The notes under the pieces: model-generated
Told to the model about the DNA's origin: nothing
The model's database searches: none
Seen by the model: only the letters and a program-made list of their open reading frames with translations
Assembly (NCBI RefSeq): GCF_040717445.1
Contig: NZ_JBFEFL010000001.1
Coordinates: 2,304,001-2,368,000, forward strand
DNA: 64,000 nucleotides
Direction of reading: 5' to 3'
Origin: Qipengyuania sp. JC766
Lineage (GTDB): Bacteria; Pseudomonadota; Alphaproteobacteria; Sphingomonadales; Sphingomonadaceae
Program-made: the position numbers and the translations under genes
Shown here: in pieces, positions 43,537 through 53,089 of the stretch
How positions within the stretch are numbered: the stretch's first letter is position 1
Layout: each line of letters begins with the position of its first letter

Positions 43537-44259
43537 TCAGTACATGTGCTGCCCGCCATTGATGCTCATGGTGGAGCCGGTGACGAAGCCGGCCTCGTCG
43601 CTGCACAGGAAGGCGACTCCGCGCGCGATTTCCTCCGCCTTGCCGAGGCGGCCGACGGGGATCTTGGCGACGATCTTCTCCAGCACGTTGTCGGGCACGG
43701 CCGCGACCATGTCGGTGTCGATGTAGCCCGGGGCGATCGCGTTCACAGTCACGTTGTAGCGCGCGCCTTCCTGCGCCAGCGCCTTGGTGAAGCCGTGGAT
43801 GCCGGACTTGGCGGCGGCGTAATTCACCTGCCCGTACTGGCCCGCCTGCCCGTTGATGCTGCCGATATTGACGATCCGCCCCCACTGGCGCTCACGCATG
43901 CCGGGGAAGCATGCCTTGGCCATGTTGAAACACCCGCCCAGGTTGACGCGCATCACGTCGTTCCAGTCGTCGAAGCTCATCTTGTGCAGCGTGCCGTCGC
44001 GCGTGATCCCGGCATTGTTCACGACGATGTCGATCGGGCCGACTTCGCTGGCGACTTTCGCGCAGCCTTCCATCGTCGCTTCGTGGTCGCCCACGTCCCA
44101 CTTGTAGGCTTCGATGCCGAGTTCGTCCGCGCATTTGCGCGCGGCATCGTCATTGCCGGCATAGTTGGCGACCACCGTGTGGCCCTGCGCCTGCAGCGAC
44201 TGGCAGATCGCCTTGCCGATACCGCGCGTACCCCCGGTCACGATTGCTACCCTCGCCAT
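43537..44259 (-). CDS. phaB: Acetoacetyl-CoA reductase
   Basis: PhaB is an NADPH-dependent short-chain dehydrogenase that makes (R)-3-hydroxybutyryl-CoA for polyhydroxybutyrate. The 240-residue protein has the cofactor loop VTGGTRGIGKAIC (7-19), NNAG at 81-84, catalytic Ser134 in VNIGSINGQ and Tyr147/Lys151 in YAAAKSG, with the PhaB-typical GQYGQVNYAAAKSGIHGFTK and SINGGQHMY end. No phaA or phaC is present in the window, so a polyhydroxybutyrate pathway cannot be confirmed here. GGGACTGAGG precedes the ATG. Confidence 0.93.
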   Translation of the reverse strand: MARVAIVTGGTRGIGKAICQSLQAQGHTVVANYAGNDDAARKCADELGIEAYKWDVGDHEATMEGCAKVASEVGPIDIVVNNAGITRDGTLHKMSFDDWNDVMRVNLGGCFNMAKACFPGMRERQWGRIVNIGSINGQAGQYGQVNYAAAKSGIHGFTKALAQEGARYNVTVNAIAPGYIDTDMVAAVPDNVLEKIVAKIPVGRLGKAEEIARGVAFLCSDEAGFVTGSTMSINGGQHMY

Positions 44260-44330
44260 CCTCAGTCCCTTTCAATTGTTTCTATGCCTTCCGTAACGTC
44301 ACGCTACGAAAGGGGATTGGACAAGGCAAA

Positions 44331-44352
44331 GAAAAACCCCGCCGAAGCGGGG
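44331..44352 (-). terminator. Rho-independent terminator after the beta-barrel-like protein gene
   Basis: On the minus strand CCCCGC-TTCG-GCGGGG (44352-44337) is followed by TTTTTC. This is a 6-bp GC stem with a very stable TTCG tetraloop and a five-T tail, 29-50 bp after the stop of the gene at 44381-45142. Confidence 0.92.
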
Positions 44353-44380
44353 CCTTGTGCGTTTTCGACTGGCGGTCCGG

Positions 44381-45142
44381 TCAGAAGCGGAACTGGGTCC
44401 CGACATAGACGGCCTGATTGTCCTGCGCCTCGTCCGGAACGATGCGGTTGCGTTCCTGCGAAACGCGCACGCCTGCGGTCACGTCGATATTGCGCGTGAC
44501 GCGGTAGGACCCGCCCACATCGACCGACTGGTCGGAAGCATCCTCGATCGTTCGGGGCGAACGTCCGGCCTGGCGTTCCTGCTCCAGCGAAATACGCGGC
44601 TGCAGGCGACCCGGGCGGTCGGTGCCGCTGTCGGGACGGAATTCGGACAGGTCCGGCATGCCTTCGATCTTGCGGACCGAATCGGGCAGCTGCGCCGGAC
44701 GGGCGAAGCTCTTGTAACCGCGCGCGATGCCGAGATTGTAGGTTGAAGGCTGCAGCGCGGCGATGCGCGTCGCGCCGCCTGTGCCGACCGTATCGGGAAT
44801 GCCGGAAGTCGAGGAACGGCGGCGTTCGAAGACCTTGGCGGTCGCTTCGTCCACCCGGACGGCGACCGTCACGGTCCGCTCGCCCGACGTTTCTGTGCGG
44901 GCCGGCGTGAAACGCGTGGCGACGCCGCCTGCGCGCAGCTGCTGGCTGACGCGAGCGGCTTCGACGGGATCGATGGAGGCGGGCGTGAACTGGACGAAAT
45001 CGAGGATCGGGCGTGCGACATCGGCCGAATCGGATGCGAAGGCGGACCCGGCCGCGAGGGAGGCGAGCAGCGCGAAGCCGGCGGTGGTCGCGCCGAGCGC
45101 GCCGCCTTTCGCGAATGTCCCGATTTTCCGGTTCCTGCTCAT
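44381..45142 (-). CDS. Hypothetical exported protein, possible small outer-membrane beta-barrel
   Basis: A 253-residue protein with a Sec signal (GALGATTAGFALLASLAAGSAFA, cleavage before SDS). After a polar middle region the last 50 residues alternate as amphipathic strands (VDVGGSYRVTRNIDVTAGVRV, QAVYVGTQFRF) and end in Phe, the BAM recognition signature of outer-membrane proteins. Fewer strands than a normal barrel are visible, so an autotransporter-like trimer or a surface lipidless protein is also possible. ATG 45142 chosen; the frame is open to 45409. A strong terminator follows. Confidence 0.65.
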   Translation of the reverse strand: MSRNRKIGTFAKGGALGATTAGFALLASLAAGSAFASDSADVARPILDFVQFTPASIDPVEAARVSQQLRAGGVATRFTPARTETSGERTVTVAVRVDEATAKVFERRRSSTSGIPDTVGTGGATRIAALQPSTYNLGIARGYKSFARPAQLPDSVRKIEGMPDLSEFRPDSGTDRPGRLQPRISLEQERQAGRSPRTIEDASDQSVDVGGSYRVTRNIDVTAGVRVSQERNRIVPDEAQDNQAVYVGTQFRF

Positions 45143-45468
45143 AATACCTGCGTTTCCTTCCCCCCTTGAACCGCAGTCACGGTGAACCGTTCCTGAGCGA
45201 CTCGTCGGCACCCGAGAAGGCACCGGACCTTGTTGATAAGTCGAAGCAAGCGGCTTTGACCATCCATTTAGGGTCCCGGGGCGCAGACTCCTTGCGCAGT
45301 GTTGCAACTGGCACACACGCGAGCCGGCGCTGAAGGCACTATTCAGTGGCGGTTCACGCGCCGGAGGCGCCTTTGCGCCAATCGGTCCCGCCCTGCTTGC
45401 CGCCTGCAATATGGCGCGATAGAGGGGCCGTGTAGCAAACCCTTGTCATTTTCTGGCTGGATATCTCG
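45143..45468. other. Divergent intergenic region (326 bp)
   Basis: Separates the possible barrel protein (minus) from DUF3576 (plus) and must hold promoters for both. I see no coding frame, and only a short GGCGC-CTTT-GCGCC hairpin near 45366-45380, too small to call. TTTGACC at about 45255 could be a -35 box on the plus strand, but no matching -10 box is visible. Confidence 0.4.
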
Positions 45469-45915
45469 ATGGCCCTTTCCAAGACCTTCCTTCCGCGCCT
45501 TGCCCGTATCGGCCTTGCCGGAACCGCCCTGGCCGCTCTCGCCGCGTGCGGCGGTGCCGACCGTCCGCGGGCGGATCTCGCTGCGGCGAACGTGACGCAG
45601 ATCGGGGTCAATTCCTATCTCTGGCGCGCCAGCCTCGAGACGATCAGCTTCGCGCCTCTGCTGCAGACCGACAGCGCGGGCGGCGTGATCGTGACCGACT
45701 GGTACGCCAATCCGCGCAATCCGGCGGAGCGGGTGAAGCTCACCGTCTCGATCCTTGACCAGGACCTTCGCGCCGACGCCCTGCGCGTCGCGGCGAGCCG
45801 CCAGGTCAACCAGAACGGCAGCTGGGTCGATGCGCCCGTGCAGGCCGCGACCGTACAGAAACTGGAAGACATCATCCTGACCAAGGCGCGCACGCTGCGC
45901 CGTCAGGCGATCTGA
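45469..45915 (+). CDS. DUF3576 domain lipoprotein
   Basis: A 148-residue protein with a lipoprotein signal ([17 protein letters not shown], lipobox LAAC, Cys27) followed by the DUF3576 pattern ([37 protein letters not shown]). The gene lies immediately upstream of leuS-lptE-holA in many alphaproteobacteria, as here. Because lptE follows, an envelope role at the outer membrane is plausible; the molecular function is not known. Confidence 0.87.
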   Translation: MALSKTFLPRLARIGLAGTALAALAACGGADRPRADLAAANVTQIGVNSYLWRASLETISFAPLLQTDSAGGVIVTDWYANPRNPAERVKLTVSILDQDLRADALRVAASRQVNQNGSWVDAPVQAATVQKLEDIILTKARTLRRQAI

Positions 45916-45937
45916 TACCGCGAAAGGCGGGGGCACC

Positions 45938-48460
45938 ATGAGCGAGAGCCGGTTCGAAAACCGATTCGATCCGGAGCAGGCGGAACCGCGCTGGCAGGCG
46001 GCGTGGGACGAGGCGCGCTGCTTCGAAGCGGACAGCAACAGCGACAGGCCCAAGAGCTACGTGCTCGAGATGTTCCCCTATCCTTCGGGGCGCATCCATA
46101 TCGGCCACGTACGCAATTACACGATGGGCGACGTGCTGGCGCGCTACAAGGCGATGACCGGGCACGAGGTGCTTCACCCGATGGGGTGGGACGCCTTCGG
46201 CATGCCGGCCGAAAACGCCGCCATGGAAAAGGGCGTGCATCCGGGCGGATGGACGCGCGACAACATCGCCACGATGAAGGCGCAGCTGAAGCGGCTGGGT
46301 TTCGCGCTGGACTGGAGTCGCGAATTCGCGACCTGCGACGCCGAATATTACGGGCACGAGCAGGCGCTGTTCCTGGCGCTGTACGAAGCCGGCCTCGTCT
46401 ATCGCAAGGAAAGCCAGGTCAACTGGGACCCGGTCGACATGACCGTGCTCGCCAACGAGCAGGTGATCGACGGCAAGGGCTGGCGCTCGGGCGCCGAGGT
46501 CGAGAAGCGCAAGCTCAACCAGTGGTTCCTCAAGATCACGCAGTTCGCCGGCGACCTGCTGGACGGGCTCGACACGCTGGAGGACTGGCCGGACAAGGTC
46601 CGCCTGATGCAGCGCAACTGGATCGGCAAGTCGCAGGGCCTGGAATTCTCCTTCGAACTGACCAGCGGGCAGCGGCTGCCGGTCTATTCGACGCGTCCCG
46701 ACACGATCTTCGGCGCCAGCTTCGTGGCGGTGGCCGCGGATCATCCGGTCGCGCAAAGCCTTGCAGGCGAAGATGCGGCCGCGGCCGCCTTCATCGAGGA
46801 ATGCAAGCGCGGCGGGACGACCGCCGCGGAGCTCGAGACGGCTGAGAAGCTGGGTTACCGCACGCCGATCGCCGCGAAGCATCCCTTCACGGGCGAAAAC
46901 CTGCCGGTCTACATCGCGAACTTCGTGCTGATGGATTACGGCACCGGCGCGGTGATGGGCGTGCCCGCGCACGACCAGCGCGATTACGAATTCGCGACCA
47001 AGTACGACCTGCCGATCCCGCGCGTCGTCGCGGCCAGCCCGGACGAGGCGGATGCCCCGCTTGCCGGCGAGGCGGAGAGCGGAGAGGGCGTGATCGTCAA
47101 CTCGCAGTTCCTCGACGGCATGGACGTGGAAGCCGCCAAGGCAGAAGTCATCGCCCGTGCGCAGGACGAAGGCTGGGGCGAGGGCAAGACCGTCTGGCGC
47201 CTGCGCGACTGGGGCGTTTCACGCCAGCGTTACTGGGGGACGCCGATCCCCTTCATCCACTGCAAGGCCTGCGGCGTGCAGCCGGTGCCGGTGGACCAGT
47301 TGCCGGTCGAATTGCCCGAGGATGTCGATTTCGCGACGCCCGGCAATCCGCTGGAACGCCACCCGACCTGGAAGCACGTCACCTGCCCCGACTGCGGCGG
47401 GGAGGCCGAGCGCGAGACCGATACACTCGACACCTTCATCAACAGCTCGTGGTACTTCCTGCGCTTCGCCAGCCAGCCCGCCGACCGTCCGTTCGACGCG
47501 GGCGAGATCGCCAGCTGGCTGCCCGTCGAGCAGTATATCGGCGGGGTCGAGCACGCGATCCTTCACCTACTCTACGCCCGTTTCTGGACCCGCGCGCTGG
47601 CGCATGTCGGCATGGTCGACCTGCAGGAGCCTTTCGCCTCGCTGTTCACGCAAGGAATGGTCACGCACGAGACCTACAAGGCGGGCGACGGCAGCTGGCT
47701 TTCGCCCGGCGAAGTGCGCAAGGACGGGGACGACTGGATCCGCATCGATGACGGCGCGCCGGTAACGGCGGGCCGGGTCGAGAAGATGTCCAAGTCCAAG
47801 AAGAACGTGGTCGACCCGGACACCATCGTCTCGCGATACGGCGCGGACGCGGTGCGCTGGTTCATGCTGAGCGACAGCCCGCCCGAACGCGACCTGCCGT
47901 GGTCGGAGGCGGGCATCGAGGGATGCTGGCGCTTCGTCCAGCGCCTGTGGCGCCTGTTCGGCCAGTATGACGAGGGCGCCAGCGGCGAGGACAAGGCGCT
48001 CGCCCGCAAGACGCACCAGACCATCGCCGCCGTCGCGCAGGACATCGAGGCGCTGGGCTTCAACAAGGCCGTCGCACGCCTCTACGAACTGGTCGGCGCG
48101 ATCGAGAAGGCCGACAGTTCGGCGAGCCGCAACCACGCGATACGGTCGGTCCTGCTGATGGCAAGCCCCATGATGCCGCACCTGGCCGAAGAGGCCTGGC
48201 AGGCGATCGGCGAGGGCGGCCTGATCGCGCAGGCATCTTGGCCGGAGGTGGACCCGGCACTGCTGGTCGACGACGAGGTCACCATCGCGGTCCAGCACAA
48301 GGGCAAGCTGCGCGATACGCTGACGGTCGCCAAGGGCCTTTCGAAGGAAGACCTGGAAGCAGCGGCCCTCGCGAGCGAGAACGTGCAGCGCAGCATCGAC
48401 GGGGCGCAGATCCGGAAAGTGATTGTCGTCCCGGACCGTCTGGTCAATATCGTCACCTGA
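45938..48460 (+). CDS. leuS: Leucine--tRNA ligase
   Basis: An 840-residue class I synthetase that charges tRNA-Leu. It shows the HIGH-type motif [14 protein letters not shown] (about 48-61), the CP1 editing insert (roughly 220-420, with [23 protein letters not shown] at its start), zinc-like CX2C pairs (HCKACG, CPDCGG), and KMSKSKKN at about 616-623. The length is typical for bacteria. The stop overlaps the lptE start by one base (TGATG). Confidence 0.97.
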   Translation: MSESRFENRFDPEQAEPRWQAAWDEARCFEADSNSDRPKSYVLEMFPYPSGRIHIGHVRNYTMGDVLARYKAMTGHEVLHPMGWDAFGMPAENAAMEKGVHPGGWTRDNIATMKAQLKRLGFALDWSREFATCDAEYYGHEQALFLALYEAGLVYRKESQVNWDPVDMTVLANEQVIDGKGWRSGAEVEKRKLNQWFLKITQFAGDLLDGLDTLEDWPDKVRLMQRNWIGKSQGLEFSFELTSGQRLPVYSTRPDTIFGASFVAVAADHPVAQSLAGEDAAAAAFIEECKRGGTTAAELETAEKLGYRTPIAAKHPFTGENLPVYIANFVLMDYGTGAVMGVPAHDQRDYEFATKYDLPIPRVVAASPDEADAPLAGEAESGEGVIVNSQFLDGMDVEAAKAEVIARAQDEGWGEGKTVWRLRDWGVSRQRYWGTPIPFIHCKACGVQPVPVDQLPVELPEDVDFATPGNPLERHPTWKHVTCPDCGGEAERETDTLDTFINSSWYFLRFASQPADRPFDAGEIASWLPVEQYIGGVEHAILHLLYARFWTRALAHVGMVDLQEPFASLFTQGMVTHETYKAGDGSWLSPGEVRKDGDDWIRIDDGAPVTAGRVEKMSKSKKNVVDPDTIVSRYGADAVRWFMLSDSPPERDLPWSEAGIEGCWRFVQRLWRLFGQYDEGASGEDKALARKTHQTIAAVAQDIEALGFNKAVARLYELVGAIEKADSSASRNHAIRSVLLMASPMMPHLAEEAWQAIGEGGLIAQASWPEVDPALLVDDEVTIAVQHKGKLRDTLTVAKGLSKEDLEAAALASENVQRSIDGAQIRKVIVVPDRLVNIVT

Positions 48461-48972
48461 TGCGAACGCCGTCCGCCTTCCTCTTGGCTCTGATCGCGCC
48501 ACTGGCGCTGGCCGGGTGCGGGCTGCAGCCGATGTATGCCGGCGGCGGCAACGGCGCGGTTGCGCAGGGACTGGCCGCAGTCGATGTCGCGCCGATCGAA
48601 GGCCGTGCAGGCTGGCTGATGCAGAATGCGCTGACCGATCGCCTGACGGCGGCGGGCAACGGGCAAACGGCGCGCTACCGGCTCGACGTGCGGCTGGACG
48701 ACCGGCTGGAAGCGCTGGGCGTGCTCGCCAACGACACGGTCGGGCGGGAAAGGCGTACCCTGCGCGCCCGTTACCAGCTGGTCGACCTGACCGACGGATC
48801 GATCGTGATCGACCAGACGGCCGGTTCGGATGCCGGGATCGACGTGGTCAGCAGCGAATACGCGACCATCGCGGCAGAAGAGCGCGCCCTGGAAAACCTT
48901 GCGCAGGACGTGGCCCAGCGGATCGTCGCGCAGGTCGCGCTGACGCTGCGTGCGCGCCAGACGACGCCGTGA
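48460..48972 (+). CDS. lptE: LPS-assembly lipoprotein LptE
   Basis: A 170-residue lipoprotein (signal LLALIAPLALAGC, Cys20) that plugs the LptD barrel for final LPS insertion in the outer membrane. The CGLQPMYAGG start and VDVAPIEGRAGWLMQNALTDRL match the LptE/RlpB pattern. It is tightly coupled upstream to leuS and downstream to holA (4-bp GTGA overlap), the conserved alphaproteobacterial order. Confidence 0.92.
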   Translation: MRTPSAFLLALIAPLALAGCGLQPMYAGGGNGAVAQGLAAVDVAPIEGRAGWLMQNALTDRLTAAGNGQTARYRLDVRLDDRLEALGVLANDTVGRERRTLRARYQLVDLTDGSIVIDQTAGSDAGIDVVSSEYATIAAEERALENLAQDVAQRIVAQVALTLRARQTTP

Positions 48973-50000
48973 AGGCGACGCAGAAGGACTTCCCAGCTTC
49001 CGCCCCGCGGTTCGCGAAATCGGCCCGCGTCTTCTTCTTCTGCGGTCCGGACGAGGCCGGTGCCTCCGCCGCGGCGCAGGCGGTCATCGAGGCGCTGGAC
49101 GAGGCGGGCGAGCGGATCGACATGACGGGCGCGCAGCTGCGCAGCGATCCCGTCCTCTTGGGCGACGAGGCACGTTCTTCCTCCCTCTTCGGCGGCACGC
49201 GCCACATCCATGTGCGGGTACAGGGCGACGAGGCGCACGATGCCGTCGCAAACCTGCTGGAAGGCCAGGGCGAGCCGTGCCCGGTGCTGATCGTCGCGTC
49301 CTCCGCGACCGACAAATCGCGCACCGCGAAGCTGCTGGAAAAGCGCGACGATGCGCTGGTGGCGATGTTCTGGCCGCCCGACCTTGCCTCCGTCACCGCG
49401 TCGGTCCGGCGGATGGCGGACGGGGCGGGGCTGGCGCTCAACGGGGACATCGCGGAACGGATCGCGCGCGGGGCGGGGCTGGACGTGCGGCTGGCCCGGT
49501 CCGAGGTGGAAAAGCTGGCGCTTTATTGCGACGCGTCGCCGCTCTCGCCCCGGAAGGCGAGCGTCGAGGACCTGAACGCCATTGCCGCCACGACCGAGGA
49601 CGACGGGTTCATGCCGGTCGTGAACGCGGTGCTGTCGGGCGAAACCGGCAAGCTGCAGGCAGAATTGCGGCGGATGAGCGAGCTGGCGCTCAATCCCGTG
49701 GGACTGCTGCTGGCGTTCGAACGGCGTGCGGCGCAACTGGCGCGGCTGGCGATGAAGCTGGGACCGCGCGGCAACCTGCAGTCGCTCGGTCGGGGGGAAA
49801 AGGCGCAATTGGGCGTCTTCTGGAAGGACGAGCGCGACCTGACCGCGCAATTGCGCATCTGGCGTGGGCGCAAGCTGGACCGGCTGGTCGAGAAGCTGAT
49901 GACGCTGCACCGCGAGCTGCTCGGCAACAGCCAGAGCGCGGAGCTGCTGCTGGCCCAGGGCCTGACCGAAATCGCGCGCGCCGCCGTTCCGCGGCGCTGA
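48969..50000 (+). CDS. holA: DNA polymerase III subunit delta
   Basis: The delta subunit of the clamp loader, which opens the beta sliding clamp. At 343 residues it has the same length as E. coli HolA. Recognisable parts are the clamp-binding region SSLFGGTRHIHVRVQGDEA, the second AAA-like domain (VTASVRRMADGAGLALNGDIAERIARGAGLDVRLARSE split by a short helix) and the C-terminal NPVGLLLAFERRAAQL collar helix. The start is GTG 48969, overlapping the lptE stop. Its stop is only 4 bp from that of convergent lptA. Confidence 0.92.
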   Translation: MKATQKDFPASAPRFAKSARVFFFCGPDEAGASAAAQAVIEALDEAGERIDMTGAQLRSDPVLLGDEARSSSLFGGTRHIHVRVQGDEAHDAVANLLEGQGEPCPVLIVASSATDKSRTAKLLEKRDDALVAMFWPPDLASVTASVRRMADGAGLALNGDIAERIARGAGLDVRLARSEVEKLALYCDASPLSPRKASVEDLNAIAATTEDDGFMPVVNAVLSGETGKLQAELRRMSELALNPVGLLLAFERRAAQLARLAMKLGPRGNLQSLGRGEKAQLGVFWKDERDLTAQLRIWRGRKLDRLVEKLMTLHRELLGNSQSAELLLAQGLTEIARAAVPRR

Positions 50001-50004
50001 CGGG

Positions 50005-50568
50005 TCAGTTCTGCGGCACTTGGAACGTGCCGGTCACGCGGCCGCTGCCGGAGGTCGGGCCGGCATCGGGCTCGTCCGCGATCGGGGAGGATCCGCTGGC
50101 CCGCCCGTCGATGCTGGACACCCCGCTTTGCAGGTCGATCACCAGCCGCCCACCATTGAGGTTGTCCGCCCCGCGGCGCAGGCGCACGTCGCCTACCATG
50201 GTGATGACCCGGCGGTTGAAGTCGTACACGGCGACATTGCCGCGCGCGCTTTCGTTGCCGCGTGTTACCGTCACGCCGCCGGTCGCGGTGATGCGGTTTA
50301 TGCTGAGCGCGGAGGCATCCGTGTAATTGACGAGCGTGCGCGCCGACCGGACGCGCAGGCCCGCCTGCTCGATATCGACATTACCCGACAGCACCACGCG
50401 GTCCTGCCGGTCCTGTAGCTCGATCCGGTCGGCGGCGAAATTGACCGGGGCATTGGAATTGTGCGCCGCGATCGCCTGGCCCGTCGCCTGGATGCCGGCG
50501 AATGCGGCCACGGTCACGGTGAAGCCGATGGCCGCGTTGCGCGCCGCGTTGATCATCTTGCCGGCCAT
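50005..50568 (-). CDS. lptA: LptA/OstA-like LPS transport periplasmic protein
   Basis: A 187-residue periplasmic bridge protein with a signal-like N-terminus (ARNAAIGFTVTVAAFAGIQATGQAIA) and OstA beta-jellyroll repeats: NFAADRIELQDRQDRVVLSGNVDIEQAGLRV and ITATGGVTVTRGNESARGNVAVYD. It carries LPS from LptC to LptD. The ATG overlaps the lptC stop by one base. Downstream lptB, usual in this cluster, is missing; the convergent holA occupies that position. Confidence 0.9.
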   Translation of the reverse strand: MAGKMINAARNAAIGFTVTVAAFAGIQATGQAIAAHNSNAPVNFAADRIELQDRQDRVVLSGNVDIEQAGLRVRSARTLVNYTDASALSINRITATGGVTVTRGNESARGNVAVYDFNRRVITMVGDVRLRRGADNLNGGRLVIDLQSGVSSIDGRASGSSPIADEPDAGPTSGSGRVTGTFQVPQN

Positions 50569-51233
50569 CAGAAATCCTCCACGCGCTTAGGTATCATTCG
50601 CAATCTCGCATTGCCTTCCAGCGTCACCGTGCGTTCCTGCAGGTCCGCTTCCAGCCGGTCGGCGGAGAACGTCCCGGCAGGCGTGCTGCCCGATACGCCG
50701 TCCGTGCCGAGCATGCGCTGTCCCTGCAGGTCCACGTTAACCCCGCGCGCGAACATGGTATAGTCGTCCGCCGCCCGGAACTGCACTTCGCCGTCGATGT
50801 CGATGAACTGGCGGTCGATGTCGTAGCGTCCGCCGGGCGCGGAAATGCGCGCCGGACCGTCATTCATCAGCAACCGCGCGACCAGATCCTGCATCCGCAC
50901 GATGCCTTCGCGGGTGGAACGCTGGATCGCCTCGCCCGCGGTCAGCGAGAACGGCCGGCTTTCGTCGTCTTGGCCGCGATACATCGCGTTCTCCACGCTC
51001 AGCCGTTCGTCGATCACCGCGACCTCGTTTCGGTCGAGCAGGAAGCTGACTTCGCCGCGCGGGCTCAGCGGCGTGATGACCATGAAGGCCGCGAGCACGC
51101 CCACGCCCATGGGAAGGAAGGTGCCGAGCGCCTTGATCAGCCGGTCGTGGAAACCGCCGGGCGTGGCGAAGTGCTGGCGCTTGCTGCGCAGCGCCTTTGC
51201 CTCAGCGGTCTCGATACGCCTGCTTGTCGCCAT
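50568..51233 (-). CDS. lptC: LPS export protein LptC
   Basis: A 221-residue inner-membrane bitopic protein: cytoplasmic N-terminus, one membrane segment (LPMGVGVLAAFMVITPL, about 41-57) and a periplasmic jellyroll (VSFLLDRNEVAVIDERLSVENAMYRG...FSADRLEADLQERTVTLEGNARL). LptC receives LPS from the LptBFG transporter and hands it to LptA. Coupled to lptA, and 24 bp downstream of rnd. Confidence 0.9.
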   Translation of the reverse strand: MATSRRIETAEAKALRSKRQHFATPGGFHDRLIKALGTFLPMGVGVLAAFMVITPLSPRGEVSFLLDRNEVAVIDERLSVENAMYRGQDDESRPFSLTAGEAIQRSTREGIVRMQDLVARLLMNDGPARISAPGGRYDIDRQFIDIDGEVQFRAADDYTMFARGVNVDLQGQRMLGTDGVSGSTPAGTFSADRLEADLQERTVTLEGNARLRMIPKRVEDF

Positions 51234-51257
51234 CTGCCTGCTTTGCGCCTTCGTCCC

Positions 51258-51875
51258 TTACGCGTGGCTGAAAATGTCGTGGTCGGCCCAGCCGGCGATA
51301 TCCAGCCGCGCGCGAGTGGGCAGGAAATCGAAGCAGGCCTGCGCCATTTCGGTTCGTCCTTCGCGCTCCAGCCGTTCCACGAACACGTCGTGCAGGCGGT
51401 GGAGGTAGCGCACGTCCGATGCGGCGTAGTCGCGCTGCGCTTCGGTGATGTGGGGCGCGCCCCAGTCGGAACTCTGCTGCGCCTTGGAAATGCTTTCGCC
51501 CAGCAATTCGTCGACCAGGTTCTTCAGCCCGTGCCGGTCGGTATAGGTGCGCGTCAGCTTGCTGGCGATCTTGGTGCAGAAGACCGGCGTTGCCGTGACG
51601 CCAAGGTAATACTCGATCGCCGCGAGGTCGAAGCGGGCGAAGTGGAACAGCTTCACGCGTTCGGGATCGGCGAGCACGGCGCACAGGTTCGGCGCCTCGT
51701 ACTCGCTGCCCACGCCGAAGCGCACGAGATGTTCGTCGCCGCGGCCGTCGCTGATCTGCACCACGCACAACCGGTCGCGCGGGGTGACGAGGCCCATGGT
51801 CTCCGTATCGACGGCAACGGGGCCCGGGGCGAGGACGCCTTCGGGCAGGTCTTCTTCGTGGAAATGCACTGTCAT
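51258..51875 (-). CDS. rnd: Short-form ribonuclease D (3'-5' exonuclease)
   Basis: A 205-residue DEDDy exonuclease: DxE at [10 protein letters not shown] (Asp23/Glu25), the second Asp in [15 protein letters not shown], and the Tyr/Asp pair in [15 protein letters not shown]. It lacks the HRDC domains of E. coli RNase D, as is usual in alphaproteobacteria. It trims tRNA and other RNA 3' ends. I chose ATG 51875; the frame is open to 52064 across ung. It heads the rnd-lptC-lptA transcript. Confidence 0.92.
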   Translation of the reverse strand: MTVHFHEEDLPEGVLAPGPVAVDTETMGLVTPRDRLCVVQISDGRGDEHLVRFGVGSEYEAPNLCAVLADPERVKLFHFARFDLAAIEYYLGVTATPVFCTKIASKLTRTYTDRHGLKNLVDELLGESISKAQQSSDWGAPHITEAQRDYAASDVRYLHRLHDVFVERLEREGRTEMAQACFDFLPTRARLDIAGWADHDIFSHA

Positions 51876-51954
51876 CGCGCCGGCCTTAGGCCCATCGGGG
51901 ATTGAGGGGAAGAGGCGGTGGAGCGGCCGCCGCGCCCGCGATAGAGGCAGGCAG

Positions 51955-52635
51955 GTGAGCGAGATCGTCCCCGACAGCTGGCAGCTCGTGCTGGAACCGA
52001 TCCTGGCCAGTGCCGGGGCGCGCACGCTGGGCGGCTGGCTGCGCGCGGAAGAGGATGCGGGCAAGGCCGTATACCCGCCGCGCGGCTGCCGCCTGCGGGC
52101 GCTGGAACTGACGCCGCTGCCCGAAGTGAAGGTCGTGATACTGGGGCAGGATCCCTATCACGGGCCGGGGCAGGCGCACGGCCTGTGCTTTTCGGTCCCG
52201 GACGGCATCGCGATCCCGCCCTCGTTGCGCAACATCTACAAGGAACTGCATGCGGACCTCGGCTGCCCGGTCCCGGCGCACGGCAATCTGGAACGCTGGG
52301 CGCGGCAGGGCGTGCTGCTGCTCAACAACACGCTGACGGTGGAGGCGGGAAAGGCGGGCAGCCACGCGGGCCGGGGCTGGGAAGCGATCACCGACGCCTG
52401 CGTCGCCGCCGTGGCCGAGCGGGCCGATCCCGCCGTGTTCCTCCTTTGGGGCAGCCATGCGCAGGGCAAGGCGGCGCGCATCCCCGCTCTGAAAGGCGCG
52501 GACCGGCACTGCGTGATCGAGAGCCCGCATCCCAGCCCGCTCTCGGCCCATCGCGGCTTCTTCGGCAGCCGTCCCTTCAGCCGCGCCAATGCGTTTCTCG
52601 AGTCGAACGGGCGCGGCGCGATCGACTGGTGTTGA
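51955..52635 (+). CDS. ung: Uracil-DNA glycosylase
   Basis: Family 1 UDG, which removes uracil from DNA as the first step of base-excision repair. The 226-residue protein has the water-activating loop GQDPYHG (64-70, Asp66), the uracil-binding [12 protein letters not shown], and the DNA-intercalation loop [10 protein letters not shown] (192-201). The start is GTG 51955 behind AGAGGCAGG. It is divergent from rnd with about 80 bp between starts. Confidence 0.96.
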   Translation: MSEIVPDSWQLVLEPILASAGARTLGGWLRAEEDAGKAVYPPRGCRLRALELTPLPEVKVVILGQDPYHGPGQAHGLCFSVPDGIAIPPSLRNIYKELHADLGCPVPAHGNLERWARQGVLLLNNTLTVEAGKAGSHAGRGWEAITDACVAAVAERADPAVFLLWGSHAQGKAARIPALKGADRHCVIESPHPSPLSAHRGFFGSRPFSRANAFLESNGRGAIDWC

Positions 52636-52846
52636 CACGCACCCGGGCGCTTTCCGAAATACGACCGGCCTGCATTGGCGCATAATTTCAGGAGGTTAGG
52701 CCTGATCCGGCGCAAGTGTGCGTCACCTTCCGCAGCCGCGGGCGCCGCCTGCCGGTCGGGCGTGCATTGCCGGGTACCTGATAGTGAACGGGGGGCCATC
52801 CGGCAGGCTTGCCACGAAGCCATGCGTGTAGGACAGCGCCGATTGC

Positions 52847-53023
52847 ATGGCCGCCCTCGGATGCTTCCTCTTCCTCGCCCTGCCGATCATCGGCGTGGTC
52901 CTCGGCGGCTGGCTCGCCGGCCCCGACGGCGCGCTGGCGGGAGGAGTGGCTGGTTTCGCCCTGGCCCTCGCCGCCACCGCCCTCTCGTTCCTCGGCCTCT
53001 GGAAAGCGGGCAAGCGGCGCTAG
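52847..53023 (+). CDS. Small membrane protein, 58 aa
   Basis: A 58-residue frame from ATG 52847 predicts two membrane helices (LGCFLFLALPIIGVVLGGWLAG and AGGVAGFALALAATALSFLGLW) with a basic KAGKRR tail. The composition and stop-defined end look coding, but the ribosome site is weak (AGGA at 13 bases). Family unknown. It stands alone after ung. The 211 bp upstream (52636-52846) hold a TTGACA at 52632-52637 and an AGGAGG without a following start. Confidence 0.55.
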   Translation: MAALGCFLFLALPIIGVVLGGWLAGPDGALAGGVAGFALALAATALSFLGLWKAGKRR

Positions 53024-53089
53024 GGCGTTGTCGCAAGCCATACATCTGCCGAGGCGATCGGAGCCACCGCCAGTCAGGATAAATTGCTC

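Noticed and set aside
43537-44259. Polyhydroxybutyrate operon
   Set aside because: Only phaB is present. phaA, phaC and phasin genes are not in the window, so a full pathway cannot be claimed.
52636-52846. Promoter and leader for the 58-aa protein
   Set aside because: A TTGACA (52632-52637) and an AGGAGG (52689-52695) occur, but no matching -10 box or start codon lies at usable spacing.
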